DNA from: Caecitellus pseudoparvulus
Lineage: Eukaryota; Bigyra: Bicosoecida
Reading direction: 5' to 3'
Assembly (NCBI GenBank): GCA_965644315.1
Contig: CBFFRQ010000018.1
Coordinates: 992,001-1,056,000, forward strand
DNA length: 64,000 nucleotides
Positions within the stretch are counted from its first letter, which is position 1; the number at the start of each line of letters is the position of its first letter. This document shows positions 48,586-59,424 of this stretch, piece by piece. The notes below the pieces were generated by a model. It had not been told where the DNA came from. It was given only the letters and a program-made list of their open reading frames with translations, and did not search any database. Made by a program: the position numbers and the translations under genes.

Positions 48586-51500
48586 ATGGAGTCCGGCGTC
48601 GGCGTTTCGGGCGCGGAAGCGGTCAGGGAGGTGAATCCAGAGGGTGCCAAGTTTGCGCTGTCCCTCTTTCATTCTGTTGCTAGCATCGCAAAGAAGGCCC
48701 GCATCCACAGAGAGGCGCTTTCAGTCGCGGCGAAAGCGCTCACGGGCGCTCACGGACGACTGAAAGTACCCGTCATGTGGCTGGACGCTGCGGCTGCCAG
48801 GCTAAACTCGAGAGCGAGGGGGACGGACGACGTTGCAGCCCAGCTGCAGGTGGCCTTTGCCGCAGTAGCTTCCTCCATGCGCTGCATTCGCCGTGTGCTG
48901 CAGAGCATGTCCACAGCGTTCAGTTTGTTTGGTGAAGTTGCGTGGGTCTTGCACAGCAGCCCGTTGTTGCGGTCAGCTGCCCTCGGGCAGTGGCTGCAGG
49001 GGAAGCACTCTCTGCTTTTGCAGCACTGCCGGACGTTTGTAAAGGTGCGAGGCGTGGCTGGTACTGGCTGGCGGGGCGTACACTCACCCCGTCCCTGCTC
49101 TGCTCCCCCTCTCGCAGGCGGCCATCGAGTGTGCGAAGCTCGTGCAAGACAACACAGTCATCGTCGCAATGCGACAAGCACACAGCCCATCTGAGGAGAC
49201 CCCTAAACTAGAGGAGAAGCACGTCAGCACGCAGGACGTCATGGTGCGCATGTTGCAAGGGCTTGGCAGCCTGGCCCGCCACTCCCTCCTGCTGCCAGCG
49301 CACAAGGCGGCAGATTGTGCGGTGGATGCGATGGCAGCCTTCTCCCGTGCCGTCTTCGCGGAGCGGGCGGGGGCCACCCCTGGGCCTGGCACGAGCACGC
49401 TGTCCACATCTATCAAGGAGCGCAGTACTGCAAGCAGTGCACCCCTTGCCAGCCCCAAGCCCCGCCTGGCCTCTGCAGGGGAGGTGCTGGCCTTCTGCTT
49501 GCGGCAGCTGCGGAGTGTGCAGCAGCTCGTGCAGGCGGCGGAGGACCGGCACGACAGCGAGAGTGCGGAATCCGAAGAAGTGCCACGGTCATACTCTGGA
49601 GCCCGCGTGCTTTCGCAGCTTCGCGAGGTGCTCCCGCTCTGGAGCCGCGGTGACGTCACTGTCAGCGCCACTCGCCTGGGCGGCTCCACACGTGCTGAGG
49701 TGCTGCTGGGCACCACCAGCCAAGGCCAGCCTGTGGCTGTGAAGCGCCTGCACACACAGAGTGGCGACACGGCAGAGCAGGTGTGGCGGCTGTTTCGCGA
49801 GGCCCTGGTCATGGCTGGCCGCCGGCACCTGCACTGCCTGCCTCTACTTGGCATCGTGGCGCACGTGCCATCCTCCACGACCACTGGGGGCAGCAGCAGC
49901 ACCATGTCTAGCGCCAGTGCTCACGACCAGGGCACCTTCCTCTGCCTCGTCACGCGGTACCTGCCAGGGGGCAGCCTGGATGATGCCTTGGCGTCCCCAA
50001 GCATCTCGGTAGCCCTGACCCCCCGGCACAGGCTGGCGGTTGCGGTGCGGGTGGCTACTGCTCTCAGCGCCCTGCACGAGCCCGAAGGCAGTGACTTGCG
50101 CCTGCCAAGCAGCAAGCCACAGGCAGTAGTGCACGGGGCAGTCCGCGCTTCCCACGTCTTGCTGGGCAGCTCTTCAAGTGTGCAGGGCCTGTTGTCGGGC
50201 AGCGTGGACGTCATGCTGGGAGGCTTCGGCAGTGCAAGCCTCACGCAGGACGCCGGGGATTCTCCAGGCGCCTCCCAAGGCGACGCCTCTGGGGAGGAGT
50301 CAAGGCCTGCTGGCCGCAAGCGTGGCCTCAGTGCTGCCCTGCCGGAAGCCCTTGCCTTCACACCGCCGGAGATGCTGCAGGCAGGTGCCGTAGCAGACAC
50401 CCCTTCTGACGTGTGGGCCTTTGGGTGCTTCCTGGTGGAGCTCATCACAGGCGAACCCCCCCACGCTGACGCTGCGGGTGTGGCTGAGGTGCTGAAGCGC
50501 CTCAGTCTCGGGCAACCCCCCCAGGTGTCCAGGCGCGCCCTGGCTCAGTACCCCTCAGCCATCGCCGGCGTGCTGGCAGGGTGCTTGCAGCCCGTGCCGC
50601 AGGACAGGTGGTCCATGCAGACGGTGGTGCATGAACTGCACGCCATCCTGTCCGGAGCGGCCCAGGCACGGCGGCCTGCTGGAGTGCCCCCCCGCAGCCG
50701 TCCGCCCTCCACGCGAGTGCAGGTGGACACCTCCTCCCCCGCGGTGCACCCCCAACACGCCTCACCATCCGTGTACATGACGTCTCTGCGGCGCGCCGGC
50801 ACGACAGAGCTGGCTGACTTAGACGCGGCGGCTTTCCGGTCGTCGTCCTTCGGGCCCGGCAGCGCCCAGCACATGCTGCATGGGGCCAGTCACGAGCGGG
50901 ACGAGGCAGCAGGCCCCAGCCTGCGCTCGCCTTTCACCCAAGCGGGCCCACGGCGGGCCTACCGGCCGCTCATGGTGGACACGCATTCAGGACAGCAGGC
51001 CCAGCTGCTGGCAGCTGCTGGTGCCTCCACCTCGTCGGATAGCGGGTCGTCGGACGAGGAGGCAGAGGCGGTGGATGTCTTCACAGCGTTGGACGCAACA
51101 CCGGTCGCGTCTGCCAAGGCACCCATGGGAACGTCTTCCTCAGCCATGCGCCTGGTGCGCAGTGTGCTGGAGCTGGGTGGCTCGTTCAAGTCCGGGAGGC
51201 GGGTGGGAGGCGAGGCCCCGGCCTCGTCTCGCTACCGCCTCGCCGCAGCAGCCGGCTCTGGCACGCCCTTGGCGAAGATCAAGTCCTTCCACCTTCAGCA
51301 AGCTGCAATGGTGCTGTCTTCGTCCACGCACAACCTGCTGCGGGCGCCGTCGCTGCTGTCCATGTCCATGGGGGTGCCCACAGGCGCTCTTGTGGCAGGC
51401 GAGGAGGAAGACAACGCGGCACAGTTCACGCCCATGATATTGGCAGCTGTGGATGCCATGACACGCCCCATGCACTTGGTGCGGGCGCTGTGGCATGCAT

Positions 51501-53878
51501 TGGGCGTCTCACGGCCAGCAGCGTTCATGCGCACCGTGCGTCAGCAAGCCCGGGCCCGTGGGTGCTCCACCTTCACCTACCCGACACAAGACACGACGCT
51601 GGACCCTCGGGTCATCATCCACATCGTCCGGCGCATTGGCGAGTTGCTGGCCATGCGCAAGCTGAGTGTGGGCGAGTGGACGGTGGAGGATGCACAGGTG
51701 GCGCTGGGGGGCGGGGACGCCGGGAGAAGGGGTGGGGCCACCCCCCTTGCACCCCCCCTTGGCTCAGGCAGCGCGCAGGAGCAGGTTGGGGACAGCGAAG
51801 ACACGCCCTCACCCCTTGCCACGCCCGCCCTGCGACGGCACGCGTCAGCAGGGGACATGCAGCGCCCTCTCAGTGCTGACAGCAGCAGTCGTTCTGATGG
51901 CTTGGCTGTGCTGGTGCCAGCCCCGGCCGGCACCCAGCAGGCTCAAGTGCGTCATGAAAGCAGCGCAGTGTCGCCATCGGGAGTCCTCACCATGGAGGCG
52001 CCAGCTGCACTTCCTCGACCGGCAACCTTCCACGTTCGCCGAAGCAAGGCGCAGGAACGGTACGCCTTCGTGCCGCCTGCAGCTGTGCTGCCGCTTCACG
52101 CACCCGCTGACTCCATCGCTGCCGGCGAGGCGATGGGGGGTGAGTGGGCGCCCCGCATGCAGCTGCCAGCGCCCAGCGCGCCGGTCCAGCTGCTGGCGGG
52201 GGGTGTCGCTGAGGCGCTGGCGCTGTGCATGTGCCAACTGGGGCGCGTGTCGGAGGAGACTGCCCGCTGGGCGTGCTTCACAGTGCGCGTCCTGTGCGAC
52301 CACAGCGCAGAGCTGCACGGCCGAGAGCGGTCAGCTCTGCAGTCGCTGGAGCACCGCCTGTCGGCGGCGGGCGTGGACGCCGCCCTCATCTCCGCTCTGA
52401 CGACGTGGGGGGACCGGTCAGACGGCGTGGTGATCAACGCCGCCCACGCCCTGGCCCGACTGCAGAGTGCCGTGCAGCACGTGCGCAGCCTGGTGCTGGC
52501 CAGCGACGCCCCCCGCATGCTACTGCGGGCCATCAGCGTCACATCAGAGCAGGTGCAGGGCGGCGGGCCCACGGGCGGCAGCCCTGGGCCAGACCTGCGA
52601 GACCCCACAGCTGCCACTGCCATCCCCCCTGGGGATCTCATGGCCGCCGAGGTGGTGCACGCCGCCGCCGCGGCGCTGCACGACGCCGCTCGCCCCACAG
52701 CAGCGGACCCCGAGCCGACGGCTGTCAAGGCTCTTGGCGAAGGCGCCTGCAGTGTCGTGGTGAGTGCCATCTGGCGCCTGTGTGTGCGGTGCCGCCAGCT
52801 GCGCTGGGGCTTGGAGGCGCTGTCCCGCCGCATGCAGCAGACAGCACAGCTGCCACCGGACGGCATCACCGGGTCGGGCCGCACGGTGGGCCAGCGCTTC
52901 GCGGTGCAGCGGCACCACCAGCGGCAGGCCACCGCCCTCGTCGCCACTCTGATGGACGGCCTGGGCGAGACGACCAGCCTGCTGGCCATGCTGGCACAGC
53001 ATGCGCCGCACATTGAAGTGCTGCTGCAGCAGGGCGCAGCCAATGCGTTGTGCCTGACGCTGCAGGCCGGGGCGCTGACGTCACCGACGTTGGCCGCGTC
53101 CACGTGCCGGGCCATCACGGCGCTGGTGGCGCGGGATTTGCACCACGCTGGGCCTGCGTGGACGCGGGATGCGTTCAGGGGCGTGCACAGCGCGACACCA
53201 CCCCCTGCCTCCACCACCGACCCAGGGTCCGCCTTCACCCCAGCCGTCTTGCGCATGCGGGAGGCCCTGGCTGCGGGGGCCGCCCGCTCAGTTCTGCACC
53301 TCCAGGATGCTAGCTTGGGTCGGCCTTCCCGCAAGGCGGGTCAACGGGGGCAGGCGCCTGTCCCTGGCAGCGTCATTGACGACTCCAAGCCCGACGGCGG
53401 GTGGGGAGACAGCCGTCTGCGGGGGATGGGGTCCTCCCTCAGCCTGGAAGGCAGCGCCCTGAGCCTGGGACGTGGGCGGGGCCTGTCCGACGCCTCACTG
53501 CCCCCCGTGCCTTTGACGCCGGGCCAGGCTGTGGTCGCAGCCCAAGCAGCCCTGGCCTCGGTCAGCGTGCCTGAGCTGCTGTGCCTCGTGCTGGAGGACA
53601 TGGGGTTGCAGGACGCCACTGGGCACGTCGCGGCAGCCGTGACGGTGGCACTGTACTGGCTCGCCTTTGACTGTGCCGCAGTGCAGAATGTGCTCATGCA
53701 GCAGCACCTGCACATGCTCATCGCCAACACGCACGCCATGCTGACTGTGCACAGCCCTGCTGAACACACTTTGTTTGAGTACGGGTCTTGCTTGGCGACC
53801 CTGCTCCGCAACTCCCCCTGGGCGACGGCCAGTGTGGGCTGTTGTGGGGGCGGCTCGGCCTCCTGCAGCATTATGTAG
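48586..53878 (+). CDS. Large TKL-like pseudokinase with N-terminal helical bundle, helical-repeat region and CaaX tail
   Basis: Two exons, 48586-49044 and 49118-53878, across a 73-base GTGCGA...CGCAG intron, give 1,739 residues. Residues 1-280 form an all-helical bundle (FALSLFHSVASIAKKARIHR, LQVAFAAVASSMRCIRRVL) resembling the MLKL/HeLo-type N-terminal domains of some TKL kinases. Residues about 328-668 are a kinase fold: VAVKRLHTQ, FREALVMAGRRHLHCLPLLG, VHGAVRASHVLL where HRDxxxxN is expected, MLGGFGSASL where DFG is expected, FTPPEMLQAG and SDVWAFGCFLVELITGEPPH. Both catalytic Asp residues are gone, so it should be a pseudokinase. A disordered region with acidic Ser clusters follows, then a helical, armadillo-like part (about 1190-1700). 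The protein ends GGGSASCSIM, a CaaX box predicted to be farnesylated, with two further Cys upstream. Function unknown; a membrane-bound signalling scaffold is inferred. Confidence 0.88.
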
Positions 53879-54013
53879 CCGCTGCAGGGCCCTGAACACA
53901 ATGTATGTATGAACACAAACCACACGCCAGCACTACTGGCAGCCGTCACATTGGTTAGTTTCTGCCTCGCCGTGTCCGCTGCTCGCCCGCAGCGCACTGC
54001 CTCGCTGCGCACC

Positions 54014-54564
54014 ATGGCCGGTCTGTCTGAGACGCCCGCGGAGGTTGGCAGGCACAACCCCGTGACGCACGACTACGGCTCCTTGGAGAAGCACTACGAG
54101 TACGACCTGGTGCAGTTCTCCAAGCCGTACACGCGCAAAGTGGGCACGTTTTTCCGCACGGCACCGGTGGCGGCACCCAGGGACCCGCCTGCACCATCCG
54201 TCACTGCAAGCGCGAGCCAGGAGGGCGGGCCGTCTGCCTCTGCTTCAAAAGGCCTGCCCCCACCGGCTGCTGCCACTGCCTTCTCCGCGGGTGAACTGGC
54301 TGCACTCTCTCGCCAGAACGTGCGGCAGCCGTACGATCCGGAAGGTGAGCTAGAGCCAGGCTCCGAGTGCACCGTCGCAGCCTGTCGATGCATCATCGCG
54401 CCCTGCTCGCAGACCGCTTCCTCTTTCCCCAAACCGCTTCTCAAGAGGTGGGGTGGGGTGCCAAGAAAATGCCACCCAGCAGTGTTCGCTACCCTCGCAA
54501 GGCTTCCAGCATGACCAAGACCATGGAGCGCCTCAGGGCAGTGCACAGCCAGGATGGCATGTGA
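54014..54564 (+). CDS. Small putative axonemal (microtubule inner protein-like) protein
   Basis: Two exons, 54014-54344 and 54413-54564, across a 68-base GTGAGC...CGCAG intron, give 160 residues. I chose ATG 54014 for its strong context (CACCATGG); an in-frame ATG at 53909 would add 35 residues that look like a chance signal sequence. The first part (THDYGSLEKHYEYDLVQFSK, KPYTRKVGTFFRT) is Tyr/Lys-rich, the middle is Ala/Pro/Ser-rich, and exon 2 begins DRFLFPQTASQEVGWGAKK followed by SVRYPRKASSMTKTMERLR. The PxTxSQxxGW pattern is one I associate with small flagellar doublet proteins such as CFAP144/FAM183 and C20orf85. The assignment is by motif impression only; proximity to a CFAP45-like gene fits. 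Confidence 0.6.
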
Positions 54565-54912
54565 GGCTTGAAACGCGGGTGAAACAGCCCGGACAGCAAT
54601 CCCAGCGCTCCTCGTCGCGGCGGCTGCTCAAGGCGAAGCTGTGTCCGATGCACACCATGACTTGCCACAGCGCAACCGAGCGCAGTCAGCGCTGCGCCGT
54701 GCACCGGCAGCTCCAGAGCCAGGGTCCCGGTGCACCAGGATTGCCAACTTGCGTGCACTTCTACATTCCAAATCTGAGCACTGAAGCATCAGCTTCGCAA
54801 ATGCACGAGTACGTGCTGCCTTCTTGGCTGCATTCTTGAGACAGCCTGTGCGCCAGGTTCAGGCAAGGGCTGCAAGCGCGCCCCTGCGAGCAACTTCTAC
54901 TCCTTTGCATGC
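54565..54912. other. Intergenic, two plus-strand genes
   Basis: About 350 bases. One open frame spans most of it on the plus strand but has no protein character. I see nothing else in it. Confidence 0.45.
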
Positions 54913-56133
54913 ATGGCAGCTCAGCGCGAGCTTCTGCAAGCAGTGGACGCGTACCTAGCCGAGGGTCAGGGCATGGTTGAAGACAATACACTGCCTACCA
55001 AGCCGGAAGCTCAGGTGGCCCCCGACGCGGGAGGTGGCGCTGAGGAGTGCGGCAGTGCTCCGAGCGCTTCAAATGCTGCGCTGTTGCGGCACACAGTGCA
55101 GCTGATGCAGCTAGTCAGCGACACGCTGCCCAGCGAGATGAGGCAGGCAGCAACGGCCAGCATTCTGCACAAGCTCAGTGGGAAGCTGCTATCTACAGCC
55201 CCAGCGAGCCTGCAGGCTGCCTTGCTTTCCCCCGATGCGTCCCCGGAGCTGCAGTCAGCGTTGCAGGCGGCCACACGCTGCGAGGAGCAGGCAGCGACCC
55301 AAGCACCCAGCACATCCAGCGCACCAAATCCACCCCAACAAGCTGGCACAGTGCTAGTTGAATGTAAGGGCTCAGCTGAAAGCGCATCGCAAGGCAGCAG
55401 TGAGGACATTCTCTTCGCCCAACAGCGCAGCCTGCGCCCTGCGCTGCCGGCGCTGCCACCCGCAGTGCAGGTGGAGAGCGCACCACTTGGTGCAGAGCAG
55501 CACACTGCATGCGACCTTCGCCACTTCGTGCGCCCTAGATCAGCCCCCTGCAGCGCCATTGCTCAGCTGCTCGAAGATCCTAGTCTTTGTGGCAGCATGC
55601 AAAGGACGACTCCTGCTTCGAGCCCTGGCTCCACAGCTGTCCAGCCGCGGACTTCCCCCGACAGCCCTGCAGGAGGGGCACACGACAAGCGTCTTCAGGC
55701 ACACCTGCAGCACAGGCGGCAGGCAAAGTGCGAGGGTGCGCGACAGCGCCTGCGTGGCAAGAAGCGCCTCCGTGCTGGCGCGACCCTCCCACCAAGCAAG
55801 AAGCAGGCAGCGATCCAACAAGAGGCTGAGAGCGGGCATGCCTCGCTCCAAGCACAAGTTGGGCAACAAGTCCGGCAGCCTTTGGACACATGCTCTACGG
55901 GGGCCTCCATGGCGCCTGTGACCGCTCGCTTGACGCGCAGCATGCGGCGCAGGTACCTGTTGGCGCAGCGCCAGCGAAACAAGAGGCTGGCGCCCACACC
56001 GACCCCGCGACTGAACAGGCCACTGGTCTGCGCGACTCCTACTGTGGATGATGTCTTCGCTTTCAGCACAGGGAGCCAGGCCGCCCGGGCCAGACAGCGC
56101 GTGTACCGCCGGCAAGTGCCCCCAAGCCGCTGA
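54913..56133 (+). CDS. Unknown basic, Ala/Gln/Ser-rich protein
   Basis: A 406-residue single-exon frame from ATG 54913 (GCATGG context). The N-terminal 130 residues are helical (ELLQAVDAYLAEGQGMV, LLRHTVQLMQLVSDTLPSEM, AATASILHKLSGKLLS). The rest is disordered and increasingly basic, ending with Arg-rich segments (TRSMRRRYLLAQRQRNKR, ARARQRVYRRQVPP). HFVRPRSAPCSAIAQLLEDP is a possible short linear motif. No family is recognised; DNA, RNA or microtubule binding would suit the charge. Its stop faces the CFAP45-like stop at 40 bases. Confidence 0.6.
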   Translation: MAAQRELLQAVDAYLAEGQGMVEDNTLPTKPEAQVAPDAGGGAEECGSAPSASNAALLRHTVQLMQLVSDTLPSEMRQAATASILHKLSGKLLSTAPASLQAALLSPDASPELQSALQAATRCEEQAATQAPSTSSAPNPPQQAGTVLVECKGSAESASQGSSEDILFAQQRSLRPALPALPPAVQVESAPLGAEQHTACDLRHFVRPRSAPCSAIAQLLEDPSLCGSMQRTTPASSPGSTAVQPRTSPDSPAGGAHDKRLQAHLQHRRQAKCEGARQRLRGKKRLRAGATLPPSKKQAAIQQEAESGHASLQAQVGQQVRQPLDTCSTGASMAPVTARLTRSMRRRYLLAQRQRNKRLAPTPTPRLNRPLVCATPTVDDVFAFSTGSQAARARQRVYRRQVPPSR

Positions 56134-56173
56134 GCGGGCAATGCATTGCTGCGCAAGACACGCTGGTGAGGAA

Positions 56174-57876
56174 TCACTGGATGATGTTCTTGTAGGTCGT
56201 TGGAGTGGGCTTCTTGAACTTGCCGGCGCGAGGCTTGCTCTCCGTGACTCTTGCCAGCTCCTGCATGCGGTGGGGCACGCCCTCCGCTTCGAGCTGCGCC
56301 ATCTTTTCGGCACGAGCTGCCTCCAACATGTGCCGGCGGCGGGCCTCTTGGCGGCGCACCGCTTCGCGTTCCTGGTACTTCATATCCCGCTCCGCCTGCC
56401 GTGCTGCCTCCTTGGCGGCGATTTGCATCTTGACGATTTCTTGGGTCTGCTGCTGTGCACGCCGGGCCGCGGCGCGCTCTGCGGCCTCCCGATCGGCCAC
56501 CTTGCGAGACTCCTCAGCTGCAAATGCCGCGGCGATGTCGTCCACAATGTGGCTTTCCCCTGCTTGCTGCTTCTTCAGCGCGATCTGCGCCTGGCGCTCC
56601 TCCAGCACCTCCCGCATGAGCGCATCACGGCGTGCTTGCTTGTCAGCGGCTTCACGACGCTGCCTCAGCAACTGCTGCTCCTGGTGTGCCAGTGCTCGGC
56701 GCTGGTCTTCTTCCGCACGGGTGTCCATGACCTTGGTCTGCTCCGCCAGCATGCGGGCCTGCAGCTGCTTCTTGAGTTTCTCCTTGCGGGCCTGCTCTGC
56801 CAGCCGGGCTTGCTCTCGCTTGTCTGCCTGCACCATCCACCGCCGGACATCTGCCTCCCGCTCCTTCTCCTCCTCTGCCCATCGAGCCTTCATGGCAATG
56901 CTGCGGGAGTTCACGACGTCCAGCTCACCACGAAGAGCCCGCGCGCGTTGAGCTGCTGCTTGCGCAGCCGCCACCTCCTCTGCCTCCAGCTGCGCAGCGT
57001 ACTGCTTCATGGCAACCCCCTCCAGCTCCACCTCCTCCGCCTCCAGCTGCCGCTTGAAGTCTCGCTCCTCCAGCTGTTGCTGCAGGGCTGCCCGGTACTC
57101 CGCCTTGGACCGGGCCGCCGCCTCCCGTGCTGCCAGGGTCTCCTCCCGCACCTTCACCAAGTCCGACTGCACGAGGGTGTTGTACCATGCCGCCTCCGCT
57201 GCCGCTTCTTGCTGTGCCATGGCCCGTTTGCGGGCAATCTGCTCCTCTTGCTCTTCTGCAGGGGGGGCAGGCAAGGCGGGAGGGGGGTGTCGAGGAGCAG
57301 GGCAGCTGGGCGAGCGCGAGGTAGGGACTCACTCAGGACGCGAGCACCGTTCATGCGGACATTGAGGTCCTTGATCTCGTCCAGGTCCTCTTGCCGCCGC
57401 TGGCGTGCGTACTTGAGGGCCGGCCGTGACTTTTCCTCCACCTTCAGGCGCATTTCCTCGTCCGTCTCCAGGAAGCCTCGCTCAGCCTCCAGGCGAGATG
57501 CCTCGGCTGCCAGGCGTGCGTGGCGTTGGCGGTCGAGGGTCTGCATGTGCTCCTTGCGCGCTTGCGCCGCCGGGTGCTTGGTTTGCCGCCGGCCGATGGT
57601 GTGTTTGACGGACTTCACTGAGGCATCCAGGGAGCGGGGCAGGGAGGAAGCCCCGCTCGTCTCGAACTTTGCCGAGTGCCCGCCCAGCACACGGCCTGCC
57701 TGGTGCATGGCTGCAGTAGGTTGAGAGGCCAGCTGCTTCATGCGGCCCAGCTGGGAGGTTGTGATGACCACAGCCTGAGACTGCTCGCCTCCAGCCCTGC
57801 CGCTGCCGCCTCCCCGCCTCGTGGTGGTGCCATGGGACAGAACAGCACGCCCAGCGGCACTAGTGGTGCTAGGCAT
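56174..57876 (-). CDS. CFAP45-like coiled-coil flagellar protein (TPH domain family)
   Basis: Two exons, 57876-57333 and 57255-56174, across a 77-base GTGAGT...CTGCAG intron, give 541 residues, close to CFAP45 (about 550). The first 100 residues are Ser/Gly/Thr-rich with little structure. From about residue 105 the protein is nearly continuous charged coiled coil rich in Glu, Arg, Ala and Gln (EEMRLKVEEKSRPALKYARQ, DLDEIKDLNVRMNGARVL, REVLEERQAQIALKKQQ, EIVKMQIAAKEAARQAERDM), as in trichohyalin-plectin-homology proteins CFAP45, CFAP210 and CFAP53, which lie inside doublet microtubules of motile cilia. DEIKDLN followed by a short helix matches CFAP45 best. The family is fairly sure, the exact orthologue less so. 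Confidence 0.75.
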
Positions 57877-58475
57877 GATGCTTGGGTGTGTGGTGATGCT
57901 CCTTCTGAGGCAAAGGCAGGAGGAATCGGGGTGAGGGCGAGGGGAGCACGCCGTCGCGCGCGACGGTGAAACCGAACTCCTCTTTCTCACACCCCAGTGA
58001 GGAGAAAGCCGGAACTTGTCCAAGGATTGAGCAAAGAAGCAAATGCTGCCCATGCTAGCCCAGACAGACGCCAACTTACCCGCTACAGCGTCAGGCAGGC
58101 GACGAGGCCTGCTGCCAGGCCGCGGCGACCTCTGCGGCGGCGGCGGACACAGCCAGGGAGACTTGCACCTCTCCAAGGGATGGCCGAGTGCCGAGAAAAG
58201 AATTTTCCATGAACACACAAAGGTCGGGCGTTTGGGAAGGTTTTGTTGTTTCCAGCGCCTCGCACAATGCCTGCGCTCGAGGCAGGCAGCTCGGCGCACA
58301 CACATCCATGCCCTTTTTGGCAAGCAGGCGCAACTTGCCCGCCGCCCACATGCACCCCTCCCCCAAAACACCACCCAGAATCATCACCCCGCGCCAGTCA
58401 ACGACGAGTGGCTCTCTCCACCCTGCCTTTCCCAGAAGGCAGCAGTCGCAGGGTCAGCTTCTCCGCCCGCTCACC
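57877..58475. other. Divergent intergenic region (CFAP45-like / VAMP7)
   Basis: About 600 bases between two head-to-head ATGs, serving as shared promoter space. It contains a GGCGGCGGCGGAC cluster near 58133 and pyrimidine-rich DNA near 58360, just upstream of VAMP7. Open frames here overlap on both strands without recognisable content. Confidence 0.45.
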
Positions 58476-59383
58476 ATGCCCATCATTTACAGCCTGGTGG
58501 CCCGCGGGAAGACCGTGCTGGCAGAGCAGCAAGCTCGCAGCGGGAACTTCCCCACCATCACACGCATGCTGCTGTCCCGCATTTCCGGGGACGACCAGCG
58601 CATGTCGTATGTGTATGACACGTGAGTGCCTGCGTTGTGCTTGCGTTTCACAGGCACTGCCGCAGGGCGTCGAGGAACGCACGCTGGCGCCTCCCATTCC
58701 CAGGCACGTCTTTCACTACCTCGTGGAGAACAACATCACATACCTCTGCCTCACGGATGAGAGCGAGAACCGCCGCATCGCCTTCGGGTACCTGGGGGAC
58801 ATGAAGGAGAGATTCCTGTCCACCTATGGCAGCAGGGCGCAAACCGCCATTGCCTTCGCCATGAACGGGGAGTTCGCCCCCGTCATGCAGGAGCGCATGG
58901 TGAGTGCCGTGTCAGCATGCCCAGCTTGCACTGTGCCTGACGTCGCGACTGGCGCGCGGCTCGTGGCAGGCTGTTGCGGCCAGGGCGCGCTGTTGGTCTG
59001 GCTCGGATCCTGGCACTGTCGCCGACACCTCCCCGCCATGTCGCCCACCACGCCGGCCTGCGCAGAACTTCTACAACACCAGCCCCGAAGCTGACAAGTT
59101 CGCCGCCGTCCGCAGCAAGATTGGCGACGTGAAGGACATCATGGTGCAGAACATCGAGAAGGTGCTGCAGCGAGGCGAGAAGATCGAGCTGCTGGTGGAC
59201 AAGTCTGACGCGCTGAACCGCAGCGCCGCCAAGTTTGAGAAGAGCTCCAACAAGCTGAAGAACCAGATGTGGTGGCGCAACGTCAAGATGTGGCTGCTCA
59301 TCGCCTTCATCGTCCTCGTGGTCATCTACATCATCATGTCCCTCATCTGCGGCTGGGACTTCAAGAAGTGCGGAGCCAAGTGA
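58476..59383 (+). CDS. VAMP7: VAMP7-type longin R-SNARE
   Basis: Vesicle SNARE for late-endosome, lysosome or secretory fusion. Three exons, 58476-58621, 58704-58899 and 59066-59383, in consistent phase, give 219 residues, like VAMP7 (220). The longin domain starts MPIIYSLVARGKTVLAEQ and crosses intron 1 at YVYDT-HVFHYLVENNITYL; FGYLGDMKERFLSTYG ends it. The SNARE motif runs from KIGDVKDIMVQNIEKVLQRG, with the zero-layer Arg in LQRGEK, to SDALNRSAAKFEKSSNKLKN. A C-terminal anchor (MWLLIAFIVLVVIYIIMS) follows, with a short luminal tail. Plant and protist VAMP72/VAMP71 share this form. The second intron, 166 bases, is the longest well-supported intron in the window. Confidence 0.95.
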
Positions 59384-59424
59384 ATGCCCCCTGCCTCCGC
59401 AAGCCAGACAATGCATTCGCCCTG

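Noticed and set aside
48393-48650. N-terminal extension of PGS1 and apparent overlap with the divergent gene
   Set aside because: The ATG at 48392 gives the family length and a mitochondrial presequence; the extension begins with a non-ATG codon and would overlap the neighbour's start.
53909-54013. Signal-peptide-like N-terminal extension of the small flagellar-type protein
   Set aside because: The ATG at 54014 has a much better context, and a signal peptide does not fit the rest of the protein.
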